A stretch of DNA of 64,000 bases, taken from positions 124,001-188,000 of the forward strand of contig QUIQ01000002.1 of NCBI GenBank assembly GCA_003480165.1, read 5' to 3'. The stretch comes from Firmicutes bacterium AM41-11 (GTDB lineage Bacteria; Bacillota_I; Bacilli_A; Erysipelotrichales; Erysipelotrichaceae). Position 1 is the first letter of the stretch; each line of letters starts with the position of its first letter. The notes beneath the pieces are model-generated. The model saw only the letters and a list, made by a program, of their open reading frames with translations, had not been told where the DNA came from and ran no database searches. Below are positions 63,981 to 64,000 of this stretch, piece by piece. The translations under genes and the position numbers were made by a program.

Positions 63981-64000
63981 CATTAGTGAATGTTAAAAGA

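Overview
This is a low-GC Firmicutes chromosome segment. Its core genes (a full pyrB-C-carAB-K-D-F-E operon, the tsaE-tsaB-rimI-tsaD set, rarA, guaA), numerous PTS systems and gene style fit the Erysipelotrichia or a close relative; that placement is inference from gene content, as there is no rRNA here. Two stretches of ordinary chromosome flank a roughly 30 kb accessory block (about 26.4-56.7 kb) made of insertion sequences, a broken lantibiotic locus, pieces of conjugative or mobilizable elements and decayed genes.

Layout: (1) 1-2.2 kb, minus strand: the start of a secreted DUF885 protein, a CNNM/CorC-type CBS transporter and a stand-alone CBS-pair protein. (2) 2.3-8.3 kb: a sugar operon with a PRD/BglG-type regulator (frameshifted in a T7 run), two EIIA proteins, galactitol-type EIIC and EIIB, a YjbQ-family protein, a ribulose-phosphate-3-epimerase-like enzyme and a 6-phospho-3-hexuloisomerase-like enzyme. 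(3) 8.4-17.9 kb: de novo UMP synthesis, each gene touching or overlapping the next. (4) 18-26.2 kb: cytidylate-kinase-like protein, a yybP-ykoY (Mn2+) riboswitch controlling a CaCA-family antiporter, rarA, t6A synthesis genes, gamma-carbonic anhydrase, a HAD phosphatase and guaA.

(5) 26.4-33.8 kb: an IS1595-type element, a DUF3267 membrane metalloprotease-like gene, a class II lantibiotic precursor with an in-frame amber codon, then an intact immunity and regulation module (LanFEG ABC transporter, NisI/SpaI-like lipoprotein, LanRK). Two TCT-N8-TCT boxes with identical spacing to a -10 hexamer bracket that module; no modification enzyme is present. (6) 33.8-36.4 kb: gene debris (ATP-binding regulator fragment, solo IS end, AbiEi/AbiEii relic, zinc-ribbon protein, RNA-methyltransferase tail, TnpV). 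(7) 36.6-39.3 kb: an AAA ATPase, a strongly structured 220-nt spacer, an unrecognised 308-aa protein and a DUF2188 protein, which is the best candidate here for an undescribed module. (8) 39.4-44.6 kb, minus strand: ParM (frameshifted)-ParR-RepA-DnaC-like-DUF3847-oriT-MobA/L relaxase. (9) 44.8-48.9 kb: VanY-type carboxypeptidase, ECF sigma factor, membrane protein and ABC transporter. (10) 49-54.8 kb: a STAND ATPase with an internal TGA, zinc-ribbon membrane proteins broken by frameshifts, and small unknown genes. (11) 54.9-56.7 kb: an IS4/IS1634-like element.

(12) 56.9-64 kb: a second sugar operon with an RpiR regulator, Gfo/Idh/MocA oxidoreductase, mannose/sorbose-type PTS (IIB, IIC, IID, IIA), an unknown protein and two HAD phosphatases, with TGTAGT-type operator candidates.

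A recurring feature is single-base frameshifts in short homopolymers (at least six genes). They could be real decay, phase variation or residual assembly error, and raw reads would separate these.
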